From Corallococcus interemptor (GTDB lineage Bacteria > Myxococcota > Myxococcia > Myxococcales > Myxococcaceae), in the NCBI RefSeq assembly GCF_003668875.1, contig NZ_RAWM01000019.1, positions 1 through 64,000 on the forward strand: a DNA stretch of 64,000 nt. Direction: 5' to 3'. This document shows, piece after piece, positions 52,626 to 61,004 of this stretch. Within the stretch, counting starts at the first letter, position 1, and each line of letters begins with the position of its first letter. Made by a program: the position numbers and the translations under genes. Under the pieces are notes generated by a model. It was not told the origin of the DNA, searched no databases, and saw only the letters and a program-made list of their open reading frames with translations.

Positions 52626-53851
52626 GGCAGGACTCCGGTTTCCACTTCGAGCTGCACTCGGGCAAGGGCCAGCCGCAGGAGTCCATCGAGCCACGCGGCC
52701 CGCGCCTCCAGCGTGTCGCGCCGGACGAGGAGGAAGGCCGCGAGGTCCATCTCCCCGGCGTCATAGGAGCGCTGCGCCAGCGCCTCGTTGTCGTCCAGGA
52801 GCGGCAGCACCTCCTGCAGGACGCCGAGCGCGTCGCGGCTCGCGCGGTAGCGGTCGGTCGCGGCCTGGACCCGGGCGGGGACCACCAGTCGCGCGGCGCG
52901 AAGCTCTCCTTCGGCGCGGCTTGCGTCCGCTTCGCTCACGAGGCGCGCTTCCTGTCCCCGGGCGAAGAGGGGCAGGGGGACGCTCAGCGTTCCCAGGAAC
53001 ACCGTCTCGTCCGCCTCCTTCTGGTAGCGCGCGCCCACGGTCACGTCCGGCAGCACCTGCCGCCGGCCCAGCGTCGCGGCGGCCTTCGCCCGGGCCTGCT
53101 CCTGCTCCAGGGCCACCACGTCCGGGCGCGTTCCACCTCCGTCCGGTGGCGCGCGTGGAGGCGCCAGGGCCAGCGACCGCAGATCATCCTCGAAGGAGGC
53201 CGGGGCCGCCGCGCGGTAGCCCAGCTGCCCCTCCAGCTCCGCCCGCAGCGCGTCGACTTCACCCGACGCGACCTGGACCTCCGAGCGGGCCCGGGCGTGC
53301 GCGACCTTGGCCACGTTGACGTCCACCGCCGGCACGTCACCGGCCGCGTAGCGCTTCTCCGTGGCCTGGACCGTGCGCGCCGTTGCCTCCTCCACGGCGG
53401 CCACCAGCTTCCGCCGCTCGCGGGCCTGCAACAGGCGCAGGTAGGCGGCGGCCACGTCTCCCAGGACGAGCCGCTCCGCGTCGCGCAGGCGGGCCTCTTC
53501 CATGGACAGGCCGGCGCGCGCCGCCTCCCGCCGCAGGCCCTGCTTGCCGCCCAACTCGAAGGGCTGCGACAGGCCCACCGCGACGTCCAGACCGTGGTCG
53601 CCATTGGGGAGCCGTCGCGGACCTACCTGGACATCGAGCTGGGGGTTCTCACGCAAGAGCGGCGCGGCGCTCGCCAGGGGGCCCTGGGCGGCGCGCACGC
53701 GGGCCCGGGCCTCCACCAAGGCAGGGGCGTGCTGGCGCGCGAGGGTGAAGGCGTCCTGGAGCGTGATGCGGGAGGGATCCGCGCCACCGGGGCGCGGCCA
53801 TAACAGGGCGGCGGCCAGCCCGAGGGCGGCCGTCGCGGGGCGGATGGACAC
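52622..53851 (-). CDS. TolC-like outer-membrane component of the heavy-metal pump (CzcC/CusC-like)
   Basis: 409 residues from GTG 53851, with signal peptide SIRPATAALGLAAALLWPRPGGA and two outer-membrane efflux repeats (ITLQDAFTLARQHAPALVEARARV..., YAAGDVPAVDVNVAKVAHARAR..., RGQEARLVSEADASRAEGEL). GTG 53851 is preferred over GTG 53917 and ATG 53887 because it gives a standard signal peptide and follows GAAGAGG, but this is not certain. It is the outer channel paired with the adaptor and RND pump in the same operon. Confidence 0.86.
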   Translation of the reverse strand: MSIRPATAALGLAAALLWPRPGGADPSRITLQDAFTLARQHAPALVEARARVRAAQGPLASAAPLLRENPQLDVQVGPRRLPNGDHGLDVAVGLSQPFELGGKQGLRREAARAGLSMEEARLRDAERLVLGDVAAAYLRLLQARERRKLVAAVEEATARTVQATEKRYAAGDVPAVDVNVAKVAHARARSEVQVASGEVDALRAELEGQLGYRAAAPASFEDDLRSLALAPPRAPPDGGGTRPDVVALEQEQARAKAAATLGRRQVLPDVTVGARYQKEADETVFLGTLSVPLPLFARGQEARLVSEADASRAEGELRAARLVVPARVQAATDRYRASRDALGVLQEVLPLLDDNEALAQRSYDAGEMDLAAFLLVRRDTLEARAAWLDGLLRLALARVQLEVETGVLP

Positions 53852-53956
53852 GGAGGAAGACCTCTTCGGAAGAAGGCGGCCGCGCATCCATGCGCCCGGG
53901 CATGTGGCCGGGCACACCGGTGGCGGGGCGCGTGCGAACGACGAAGGACGCGGGCC

Positions 53957-54274
53957 TTAAACGAGAGGGACTATCGGGGGATGCAGGATGTCATCCGCGT
54001 CCGCGGACGACGGCTCGGAGGCTTCGAGCACGATGGGGAGCTCCTGTCCCCGAGAACTCATGAGCCCCGGCAGCGGTACGGCGACGGCCAGGGGCTTCAC
54101 GTGCGTGCAGCAGGTGCAGTCCACGCAGGTGGGAGCGCACTGGCCCTGCGCGTCGTCATCCGCGCAGCCCGTGAGGCACGTCTCCGCCTGCTGCGCCGGC
54201 CCGAAGGCATGCGCGAGCCCGCCCCCGATGGGAGCGAGCAGGACCAGGCAGAGGATGAGCCAGAGTCGAAGCAC
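53957..54274 (-). CDS. Small secreted cysteine-rich protein heading the metal-efflux operon
   Basis: 105 residues from GTG. Signal peptide LRLWLILCLVLLAPIGGGLAHA, then a mature part with CLTGCADDDAQGQCAPTCVDCTCCTH, that is seven cysteines within about 25 residues plus a His. The rest is Pro/Asp-rich. No family is recognised. Its position first in line before the tolC-adaptor-RND-sigma genes and its Cys cluster suggest a periplasmic metal-binding protein. Confidence 0.68.
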   Translation of the reverse strand: MLRLWLILCLVLLAPIGGGLAHAFGPAQQAETCLTGCADDDAQGQCAPTCVDCTCCTHVKPLAVAVPLPGLMSSRGQELPIVLEASEPSSADADDILHPPIVPLV

Positions 54275-54349
54275 CGGGGCGCTCTTCTAGCACCTTCCGG
54301 CGCGCGTGTGCATGCCGCCAGTGGGGCAGGGTGGCGAGACGGCCGCTGC

Positions 54350-55216
54350 TCAGCCGCCAATGCCCTTGCGCAGGCGGGCCCAGTCGAAGTTGGCCGCCGG
54401 GTCGTCCTTGCGGCCCTTGGGCACGGCCACGTCCTTGTGCCCGACGATGTTCTTCATGGGCACGTCGTACTCCTGCTTCAGGTAGCCCACGAGCTTCGTC
54501 AGCGACTTGTACTGCGCCTCCGTGAAGGCCGTCTTGCCGCTGCCGTCGTTGACGATCTCGATGCCGATGGAGCGCGCGTTCACGTCCGTGGGCACGCCGT
54601 GCAGCTCACCCTTGCCCGCGTGCCACGCGCGCTTGTCGTCACCGACCAGCTGGTAGATCTTCCCGTCGCGGTCCAGCATGTAGTGCGCGGACACCTTGCT
54701 GTCCTTGTTGCGCATCCACGCCAGGTCCCCGGAGCCGTTGTTGGTGCCGGTGTGGTGCAGCACGATGGCGTCGATGTCCGCGCCGTTGCGCGAGTCGCTG
54801 TTGGGCGAGGGCGCGCTCACCACCGCGGGCTTGGTGAACTTCCCGGGCTGGGTGGGCGGAGGCGTCGTCGTCTTCAGCGCCTTGGCCAGCGCCGCCGCCG
54901 TCTGCGTCCCGTAGTAGCCGGTGGCGGAGATCTTGTGGTCCGCCTGGAACTTCTTCACCGCCGTCTCGGTCTGCGGCCCGAAGGAGCCGGCGCCCGAGTT
55001 CATCTGCGCCTGGGTCATGTAGCCCAGCTTCACCAGCCCCTGCTGCAGCTGCTTCACCTTGGCCCCGGAGTCACCCTTGCCCAGCCCGGCCGCCGGCGCC
55101 GTCAGGGCGGTGGACGCGGCCGCGGCGCGAGGAGCGGCGGCGGTGCGGGGGGCCGTGGCGGCGGTGCTCGCGGGCGCGGAGGCGGTGGCGCGGGTGGAGG
55201 GGGCGCGGACGGTCAT
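54350..55216 (-). CDS. N-acetylmuramoyl-L-alanine amidase with peptidoglycan-binding domain
   Basis: 288 residues. Ala/Thr/Pro-rich N-terminus (1-45), PG_binding_1 module (about 46-115: GDSGAKVKQLQQGLVKLGY, GSFGPQTETAVKKFQ), linker, and an Amidase_2/AmpD-like domain (about 146-280) with IVLHHTGT (His154/His155), AWHAGKGE and GHKDVAVPKGRKDDP, the zinc ligands and catalytic set. It cleaves the bond between N-acetylmuramate and L-alanine. There is no recognisable signal peptide, so the location (cytosolic recycling, or release by lysis or an unusual route) is open. Confidence 0.9.
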   Translation of the reverse strand: MTVRAPSTRATASAPASTAATAPRTAAAPRAAAASTALTAPAAGLGKGDSGAKVKQLQQGLVKLGYMTQAQMNSGAGSFGPQTETAVKKFQADHKISATGYYGTQTAAALAKALKTTTPPPTQPGKFTKPAVVSAPSPNSDSRNGADIDAIVLHHTGTNNGSGDLAWMRNKDSKVSAHYMLDRDGKIYQLVGDDKRAWHAGKGELHGVPTDVNARSIGIEIVNDGSGKTAFTEAQYKSLTKLVGYLKQEYDVPMKNIVGHKDVAVPKGRKDDPAANFDWARLRKGIGG

Positions 55217-55317
55217 GGCGTATGATTCCAGGAAGATTGGACAGTTGTTTCTTCCGCGATTATCGACCGGGGCGTCCGGAAGTTGTGTGCCGGGCGTGAA
55301 ACGAAACCGGCCCGGTG

Positions 55318-56421
55318 TCAGCTCCCCGTGGCCCGGCGCGGCGACTCGGTGTGCGCGGCTGTGTCACCGCGCACCTGGGAGTAGGGGTCCAGCGGATCCC
55401 CTCCCAGCGACTCCAGCTCCACCCACGTGCCCAGGCCCATGCGCCGCGCGTGGTCCAGCAGGAGGCGCGTCACCACGTGGTCCTCCAGCGCGTGGCCGGT
55501 GGAGTCGAACACCGTGTTGCGCTCGCGCCAGCCGAGGAACTCCTCCGGCTGCTGCACCACGGTGGCCAGGTCCGGGCCAATCTGGTCCGGGTGGAGCTGC
55601 TGGCACTCACCCTCCAGGCGCGCCTGGGCGGGGAAGTCCGGCACCACGAGGCTGCGGCGCAAGAGCGCCAGCGGCAGCTCCGCCTTGCCCGGCTGATCCG
55701 CGCCCACGGCATTGACGTGCGCGTGCGGCTGCAACGCGTGGCCGGAGATGACGGCCCCCGCGCCCGGAGCGACGGTGGTCGCGGTGCAGAGGATGTCGGC
55801 GCGCGCCTCCAGGTCCGGCAGCGGCGTGGGCCGCACGTCCAGCCCCAGGAACGCCACGCGCCGCACGAAGGAGCGCGTCGCGTCCGGATCAACGTCGTGC
55901 ACCAGGACCTGCTCCAGCCGGAACACGCGGCTGAGCGCGTGCAGCTGCGACACGGCCTGCGCGCCGCAGCCCACCAGCCCCAGCACCCGGCTGTCCGGAT
56001 GCGCGAGGTAGCGGCTGGCCACCGCGGACGCGGCGCCGGTGCGCAGCGCCGTGGCGAACACGCCGTCCATCACCGCCAGCAGGTGGCCCGTCTTCACGTC
56101 GTAGACGCTGTGGGACGCGACCAGCGTGGGCAGCTTCGAGTCCCCCCGGTTGCCCGGAAGGGAGGCGGACACGCGCACGGTCAGGCTGTCCCCGCGCCGC
56201 AGGGCGGGCATCCAGCCCATCGTCCCGGAAGGCCGGGACTCGCCCGCCACCTGGAAGCCCTCCCGCTTGGGGACCTGCAGGACGGATTCGTCGAATTCCC
56301 GCAGCGCCACGGTCAGCGCGTGGATGAGCTCGTCCATCAGGACGTCCAGACCCACGCCCTCCACGAGCGCGCGCAAGTCAGTGGGACCGAGCAGCAGGGT
56401 GCGGAGAACCGGGAGCGTCAT
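55318..56421 (-). CDS. Ornithine cyclodeaminase/mu-crystallin family protein
   Basis: 367 residues. Central NAD(P)-binding Rossmann fold SRVLGLVGCGAQAVSQ (near 145-160) and the family body (VMDGVFATALRTGAASAVASRYLA, HVNAVGADQPGKAELP). Members include ornithine cyclodeaminase, alanine dehydrogenase and enzymes of siderophore or opine synthesis, so the substrate cannot be fixed. No pathway partners are adjacent. A C-terminal extension of about 40 residues is Arg/Gly-rich. Confidence 0.84.
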   Translation of the reverse strand: MTLPVLRTLLLGPTDLRALVEGVGLDVLMDELIHALTVALREFDESVLQVPKREGFQVAGESRPSGTMGWMPALRRGDSLTVRVSASLPGNRGDSKLPTLVASHSVYDVKTGHLLAVMDGVFATALRTGAASAVASRYLAHPDSRVLGLVGCGAQAVSQLHALSRVFRLEQVLVHDVDPDATRSFVRRVAFLGLDVRPTPLPDLEARADILCTATTVAPGAGAVISGHALQPHAHVNAVGADQPGKAELPLALLRRSLVVPDFPAQARLEGECQQLHPDQIGPDLATVVQQPEEFLGWRERNTVFDSTGHALEDHVVTRLLLDHARRMGLGTWVELESLGGDPLDPYSQVRGDTAAHTESPRRATGS

Positions 56422-56618
56422 GCGCGCGGAGTCTACGCCCCTGACAGGAATTGCAACGGGTCAGTTTTGATTACGAATTCCTGTCTTGCTGTGGGTTTTG
56501 AATACAGGTGCAGGGAACAAGGTGGCGAAGGGGTTGTGTTGGATGCGGGCGCTCGACATCCGGTGAACCTCCGTGGCCCCGGTCTCCTGCCCGCCCTGCA
56601 CACCACCCCAACGCCCGA
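56422..56618. other. AT-richer divergent intergenic region
   Basis: The gap between the cyclodeaminase-like gene (minus) and the histidine kinase gene (plus) has a notably AT-rich core around 56460-56510 and probably holds both promoters. CCTGT and ACAGG form a loose inverted pair near 56480-56510. I see no clear consensus element. Confidence 0.35.
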
Positions 56619-57890
56619 GTGAACGCCGCCTTGAAGCCCTCCGGTCCCAGGACGCCCGTCCTCGCCGCCGTCTCCGACGCGTCTCCCCGACGCTCCACCG
56701 ATGGCTCCTCCGACGCTCCTCGCGCGCGCATCCTGCTGGTGGACGACACGCCGTCGAACCTGCTGGCGCTGGAGGCCATCCTGGAGCCGCTGGGGCAGCA
56801 CGTGGTGTCGGTGCGCTCCGGTGACGAGGCGCTGAAGGCGCTGCTGCTGGACGAATACGCGTGCGTGCTGATGGACGTGCAGATGCCGGGGCTGGACGGC
56901 CTGGAGACGGCGCGCCTGGTGCGCACCCGCGAGCGCACGAAGCACCTGCCCATCATTTTCATCACCGCGCTCAGCCGCGAGGCGGCCTACGTCACCCGGG
57001 GCTACGAATACGGCGCGGTGGACTACCTGCTCAAGCCCGTGGATCCGGACATCCTGCGCGCCAAGGTGTCCGTGTTCGTGGAGCTGTACCTGCGCGGAGA
57101 GAAGCTGCGGGAACAGGCGCTGGAGCTGGCGGAGCGCCGGCGCGTGGAGGAGGAGCTGCAGCGCGCGACGGAGCTGGAGCAGCAGCTGGTGGGAATCGTG
57201 GGCCACGACATCCGCACGCCGCTGGCCGCCATCCTCACCACCGCCAACGCGCAGCTGTCACGCGAGGCGCTGCCGGAAGGCCAGCGCAAGGCCTTCGAGC
57301 GCGTGGCCCGCGGCGGCGAGCGCATCCAGGGCATCGTGGACCAGCTGCTGGACTTCACCCGCGCGCGCGTGGGCGGCGGCATCCCGGTGGTGCCGGGCGC
57401 GGGCGACTTGAACGAGCTGTGCCGCAAGCTCGTGGACGAGCTGCGCGCGGCGCGGCCGGAGCGCTCCATCCTGTGCGACTTCGTGCGCGACAGCCTCCCC
57501 GGTGTGTGGGACCTGGACCGCATGGCGCAGGTGGTGGCGAACCTGCTGGACAATGCGCTCAAGTACAGCCCGCGAGACACCCCCGTGCGCCTGCGCACCT
57601 ACGAGCAGGGCGTCGACTCCGTGTATCTGGAAGTGCAGAACGCCGGGGCCCCCATCCCCGCGCAGCTGTTGCCCACGCTCTTCGAGCCCTTCCGTCGCGG
57701 CGACGGCCCCGGCAAGCGCGAGAGCCTGGGCCTGGGGCTCTACATCGCGCGCAGCATTGTTGAAGCGCACGGCGGGACCCTCCGGGTGGAATCCACCCCG
57801 GACGTGGGTACGATCTTCTCCCTCTGCCTTCCACGTCAGGCTTTGGTCGAAGCGCGTGCGCACTCCCTGTGCGCGCCGCTGACGGCCTGA
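56619..57890 (+). CDS. Hybrid response regulator-histidine kinase
   Basis: About 423 residues from GTG 56619. Receiver domain (about 35-155): ILLVDDTPSN, phosphoacceptor Asp86 in VLMDVQMPGLDGLE, switch Lys in YLLKPVDPD. HisKA (about 185-255) with His196 in GIVGHDIRTPL, then HATPase (about 285-415) with NLLDNALKYSP and KRESLGLGLYIA. No membrane segment, so it is a soluble receiver-first kinase, a common myxobacterial design. The start is uncertain: a longer form from GTG 56508 is possible, and no ribosome binding site is clear in either case. Confidence 0.88.
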   Translation: MNAALKPSGPRTPVLAAVSDASPRRSTDGSSDAPRARILLVDDTPSNLLALEAILEPLGQHVVSVRSGDEALKALLLDEYACVLMDVQMPGLDGLETARLVRTRERTKHLPIIFITALSREAAYVTRGYEYGAVDYLLKPVDPDILRAKVSVFVELYLRGEKLREQALELAERRRVEEELQRATELEQQLVGIVGHDIRTPLAAILTTANAQLSREALPEGQRKAFERVARGGERIQGIVDQLLDFTRARVGGGIPVVPGAGDLNELCRKLVDELRAARPERSILCDFVRDSLPGVWDLDRMAQVVANLLDNALKYSPRDTPVRLRTYEQGVDSVYLEVQNAGAPIPAQLLPTLFEPFRRGDGPGKRESLGLGLYIARSIVEAHGGTLRVESTPDVGTIFSLCLPRQALVEARAHSLCAPLTA

Positions 57891-57943
57891 AACACAAGGC
57901 TCGTCGCGTCACGGGCAAGGCATTGCAGTGCGGGCTGATAAGT

Positions 57944-58009
57944 CCACATGAAAGGCATACAACAATCCATCCACATCAAAACCTCTCAAGGGATGAGGTA
58001 AGTATGTGG
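57944..58009 (+). promoter_or_regulatory. Nested inverted repeats upstream of the DLH-like gene
   Basis: CCACAT (57971-57976) and ACCTC (57981-57985) pair in register with GAGGT (57995-57999) and ATGTGG (58004-58009), leaving a symmetrical 4x4 internal loop and a 9-base apex. A further CCACAT occurs at 57944-57949. The stretch is AT-richer than its surroundings and may be an operator or a 5' leader hairpin. A separate 10-bp palindrome CGTCCGGACG is at 58047-58056. Confidence 0.4.
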
Positions 58010-58091
58010 ACGGTTTGCTACAATGCCAGACGTCCGGGAGGCGATCCGTCCGGACGCAAAAAGTGTCCGCTTTGGGGAGGGTGCGCGACAA

Positions 58092-59279
58092 ATGAACGAC
58101 AACTCGACGTGGATTCCCGTGGATGGAAGCGACCCGATGCGTGCGTGGGTGCGACGCCCCGCCTGTGGGACGGGTCCCGGCCTGCTGCTGCTGATGGTGG
58201 AGGCGTTCGAGGGAAACGCCCACCTGAAGCTGATGGCCGAGCGCTTCAGTGAAGAGGGGTACGTGGTCGTGGTGCCGGACCTCGCCTCGCGCGGAGAGCC
58301 GGAGGAGATGGACCTGAAGCCGGTGGTGGCCTGGGCGCGCTCGCTGCCGGAGATCGTGGGCCTCAAGGGCAAGAAGCAGGTCGGCGCGCTGGGCTACGGG
58401 CTGGGCGGGACGCTGGCCGCGCAGCTGGCGGCGCACGGTCACGTGGACTGCGCGGTGACCTACTGCTCACCGGGGATGGAGGACGTGCTCTCGCAGGGCG
58501 GTGAGAACGCGGCCCCCATGGTGGTCCACTTCGCGGAGTGGGACGGCTTCGTGCCCCCGTCCGCGGTGGCGCGGGTGAAGCAGTACGTGGGCGTGGACGT
58601 GGAGCTGTACGTGTACCAGGGCGTGCGCCATGGCTTCTTCCGCGAGGGGTCCCCGGCCTATCACCGGCCCTCGCAGATGACGGCGCACTCGCGGACGCTC
58701 GGGCTGCTCAAGAAGGTGATGGGGCCGCGCTACGACCTGGCCGCGCTGTGGGACAAGCACACGGAGCTGGAGTTCGCCGCGCGGGATGCCGCCGCGACCA
58801 TGGAGACCATGGTGGCGCACCCGTACGTCAACAGCGTGCCGGTGATGACGGGCGGCGTGGGCGCGGAGTACCTGCACCGCTTCTACGCGAACCACTTCGT
58901 CCACGCGAACCCCAAGGACACGAAGATGACCCTGCTGTCGCGCACCGTGGGTGCGGACCGCGTGGTGGACGAGTTCATCTTCAGCTTCACCCACGACATC
59001 GAGATGGACTGGATGCTCCCGGGCATCCCGCCCACCGGGAAGTACGTGGAGGCGGCCTTCGTCGCGGTGGTCAACTTCCGCGGCGACAAGCTCTACCACG
59101 AGCACATCTACTGGGATCAGGCGTCGGTGCTGGTGCAGCTGGGCCTCATCGACCGCAAGGGCCTGCCCGTCACCGGGGCCGAGGCCGCGCGCAAGCTGCT
59201 GGATGAGACCCTCCCGTCCAACACCCTGATGGAGAAGTGGGACGAGAGCGCCCCCTCCAACAACCGCAAGGCCGGCTGA
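58092..59279 (+). CDS. Dienelactone-hydrolase-like protein with C-terminal SnoaL/NTF2-like domain, nucleophile missing
   Basis: 395 residues. N-terminal alpha/beta-hydrolase of the dienelactone hydrolase family (GLLLLMVEAFEGN, VVVPDLASRGEPEE), with acid Asp151 in WDGFVPP and His180 in RHGFF. The nucleophile motif, G-Y-C-x-G-G in the family, reads GALGYGLGG, so the catalytic cysteine is Gly103. The C-terminal part (about 230-395) resembles SnoaL/NTF2-like domains (EYLHRFYANHFVHANP, YHEHIYWDQASVLVQLGL). ATG 58092 is chosen because GGGGAGGG stands upstream; ATG 58023 is an alternative. It is probably a binding protein or altered enzyme. Confidence 0.8.
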   Translation: MNDNSTWIPVDGSDPMRAWVRRPACGTGPGLLLLMVEAFEGNAHLKLMAERFSEEGYVVVVPDLASRGEPEEMDLKPVVAWARSLPEIVGLKGKKQVGALGYGLGGTLAAQLAAHGHVDCAVTYCSPGMEDVLSQGGENAAPMVVHFAEWDGFVPPSAVARVKQYVGVDVELYVYQGVRHGFFREGSPAYHRPSQMTAHSRTLGLLKKVMGPRYDLAALWDKHTELEFAARDAAATMETMVAHPYVNSVPVMTGGVGAEYLHRFYANHFVHANPKDTKMTLLSRTVGADRVVDEFIFSFTHDIEMDWMLPGIPPTGKYVEAAFVAVVNFRGDKLYHEHIYWDQASVLVQLGLIDRKGLPVTGAEAARKLLDETLPSNTLMEKWDESAPSNNRKAG

Positions 59280-59301
59280 CACGGCCGGGATGACCTGACC
59301 C

Positions 59302-59335
59302 CCGCGCCCCGGGTTCGCCGTTACCCAGGGCGCGG
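59302..59335 (+). terminator. Hairpin terminator after the DLH-like gene
   Basis: An 8-bp arm CCGCGCCC (59302-59309) pairs with GGGCGCGG (59328-59335), and inside it GGGT/ACCC (59311-59314 with 59323-59326) adds 4 bp around an 8-base loop. It lies 22 bases past the stop codon at 59279, with no strong T-run. Confidence 0.65.
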
Positions 59336-59471
59336 TGTCTGACTTTCAAGGGCTGGGACGCGCTGAGCCATTGCGCAGGCTCCTCTGGAAAGTCCAAAAT
59401 GCGGCACCTCACTGGATGGTCCAGGGGGGCTTCGTTTCCCAGACTTCCTCTGGATTTGGCGCCGCTCCCGG

Positions 59472-61004
59472 ATGCGACTCTCCCTGTCCCAGAAGCTCAC
59501 GCTCGCGCCGCTGTTGGTGGCGCTGTTCTTCATCGTCCTCTTCTTCGGGTACCTCATCCCGCGCGTCAGCTCCGCCTTCGAGGCGCAGGGCCGCGAGGTG
59601 GGCAGCGCGCTGCCCACGGCGCTGGCGGCCACGCTGCCCGCGGCGATGCCGGGGGGGCAGACGGAGGCGCTCCAGTCCGTGCTGGACCAGACGGTGCGCC
59701 ACCACCAGGTGGCCTACGTGGCCGTCTTCGACGGCGCGGGGCAGATGCGCGCGGTGGCGGGCGAGTACGCCACCGCGATGCGCGAGCTGCGCGACAGGCT
59801 GGGCCGCGCGCAGGGTGAGGCGACGTTCTACGTGCGGGACTCGGAGCTGTTGGACGTCAGCTCGCGCTTCGCGAACGGCGCGGGCAGCGTGCACGTGGGC
59901 TTCAACCGCACGGCGGCTCGCGCGCAGGTGAAGGCCATCACCACGGGCGTGAGCGTGGTGATGCTGCTGGCGCTGTCGGCGTTCGTGGTGGTGGGCATCG
60001 TGCTGGCGCGCCGGGTGGCGGCGCCGCTGGTGCAGCTGACGGAGGCCGCCCAGCGCATCGCGGAGCACGGCGACCTGCGCGAGACGGTGCGCGTGGAGGG
60101 AAGCGACGAGGTGGCCCAGCTGGCGAAGGCCTTCTCCATGATGACGTCCAAGGTGAAGGACCTGCTGCAGCAGCTGCAGGCGTCCTCGGACCTGCTGCGC
60201 GGTTCGGTGGACCACCTGAACGACTCCGCGGGCCGGCAGAACGAGATGGTGTCGCGCCACGCCGCCGCGCTCCAGGAGACGCAGGTGACGGCGCAGGAGA
60301 TCCGCCAGACGTCCGTGGTGGCGTCCCGCGCGGCGGAGACGGTCATCGACGTGGCCGAGCGCGCGGAGGTGCTGGGCAAGACGGGCGAGGTCGCCATCAC
60401 CGAGAGCATCGAGGGCATGGTGGCCCTGCGCGCGCAGGTGGAGCAGATCGCCGAGCGCATCATGGCCCTGGGCGAGCGCACCGAGCAGATCTCCGGCATC
60501 ACGGAGACGGTGAAGGACCTGGCGGACCAGTCCCACCTGCTCGCGGTGAACGCGGCCATCGAGGCGGCGCGCTCCGGGGAGCACGGCAAGGGCTTCGCGG
60601 TGGTGGCCCGGGAGATCCGCGGCCTGGCGGACCAGTCCATCCGCGCGACGAACCAGGTGCGCGGCATCCTGGCGGACATCAGCACCGCCATCTTCGCCAC
60701 GGTGGAGATCACCGCCGCGGGCACGCAGCGCATGGAGGCGGGCCTGGCCCAGGTGCGCACGTCCGGGGACACGCTGCGCCAGCTGTCCTCCATCGTGCGC
60801 GACAGCGTGGTGTCCGCCCGGCAGATCTCCAACACGGTGAACCAGCAGGCCACCGGCATCGAGCAGATCTTCACCGCCGTCAACGAGCTCAACACGGTGA
60901 TGGGCGACACGGTGAAGCGCATCGCCACCACCAGTGAGTCCGCCGTGTCGCTCAAGCTCCTGTCGGAGCGCGTGGCGGCGATGGTGCGCGACTACCGGCT
61001 GTAG
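59472..61004 (+). CDS. Methyl-accepting chemotaxis protein
   Basis: 510 residues. Membrane helix 1 (about 10-30), a short periplasmic domain of about 120 residues, helix 2 (about 155-178), HAMP (about 179-235: RRVAAPLVQLTEAAQRIAEHGD) and a long cytoplasmic coiled coil with the signalling tip LADQSHLLAVNAAIEAARSG. It should feed CheA/CheW arrays and gliding control. No che genes are adjacent, so it is an orphan receptor. Its 3' end overlaps the convergent MFS gene by 53 bp. Confidence 0.93.
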   Translation: MRLSLSQKLTLAPLLVALFFIVLFFGYLIPRVSSAFEAQGREVGSALPTALAATLPAAMPGGQTEALQSVLDQTVRHHQVAYVAVFDGAGQMRAVAGEYATAMRELRDRLGRAQGEATFYVRDSELLDVSSRFANGAGSVHVGFNRTAARAQVKAITTGVSVVMLLALSAFVVVGIVLARRVAAPLVQLTEAAQRIAEHGDLRETVRVEGSDEVAQLAKAFSMMTSKVKDLLQQLQASSDLLRGSVDHLNDSAGRQNEMVSRHAAALQETQVTAQEIRQTSVVASRAAETVIDVAERAEVLGKTGEVAITESIEGMVALRAQVEQIAERIMALGERTEQISGITETVKDLADQSHLLAVNAAIEAARSGEHGKGFAVVAREIRGLADQSIRATNQVRGILADISTAIFATVEITAAGTQRMEAGLAQVRTSGDTLRQLSSIVRDSVVSARQISNTVNQQATGIEQIFTAVNELNTVMGDTVKRIATTSESAVSLKLLSERVAAMVRDYRL

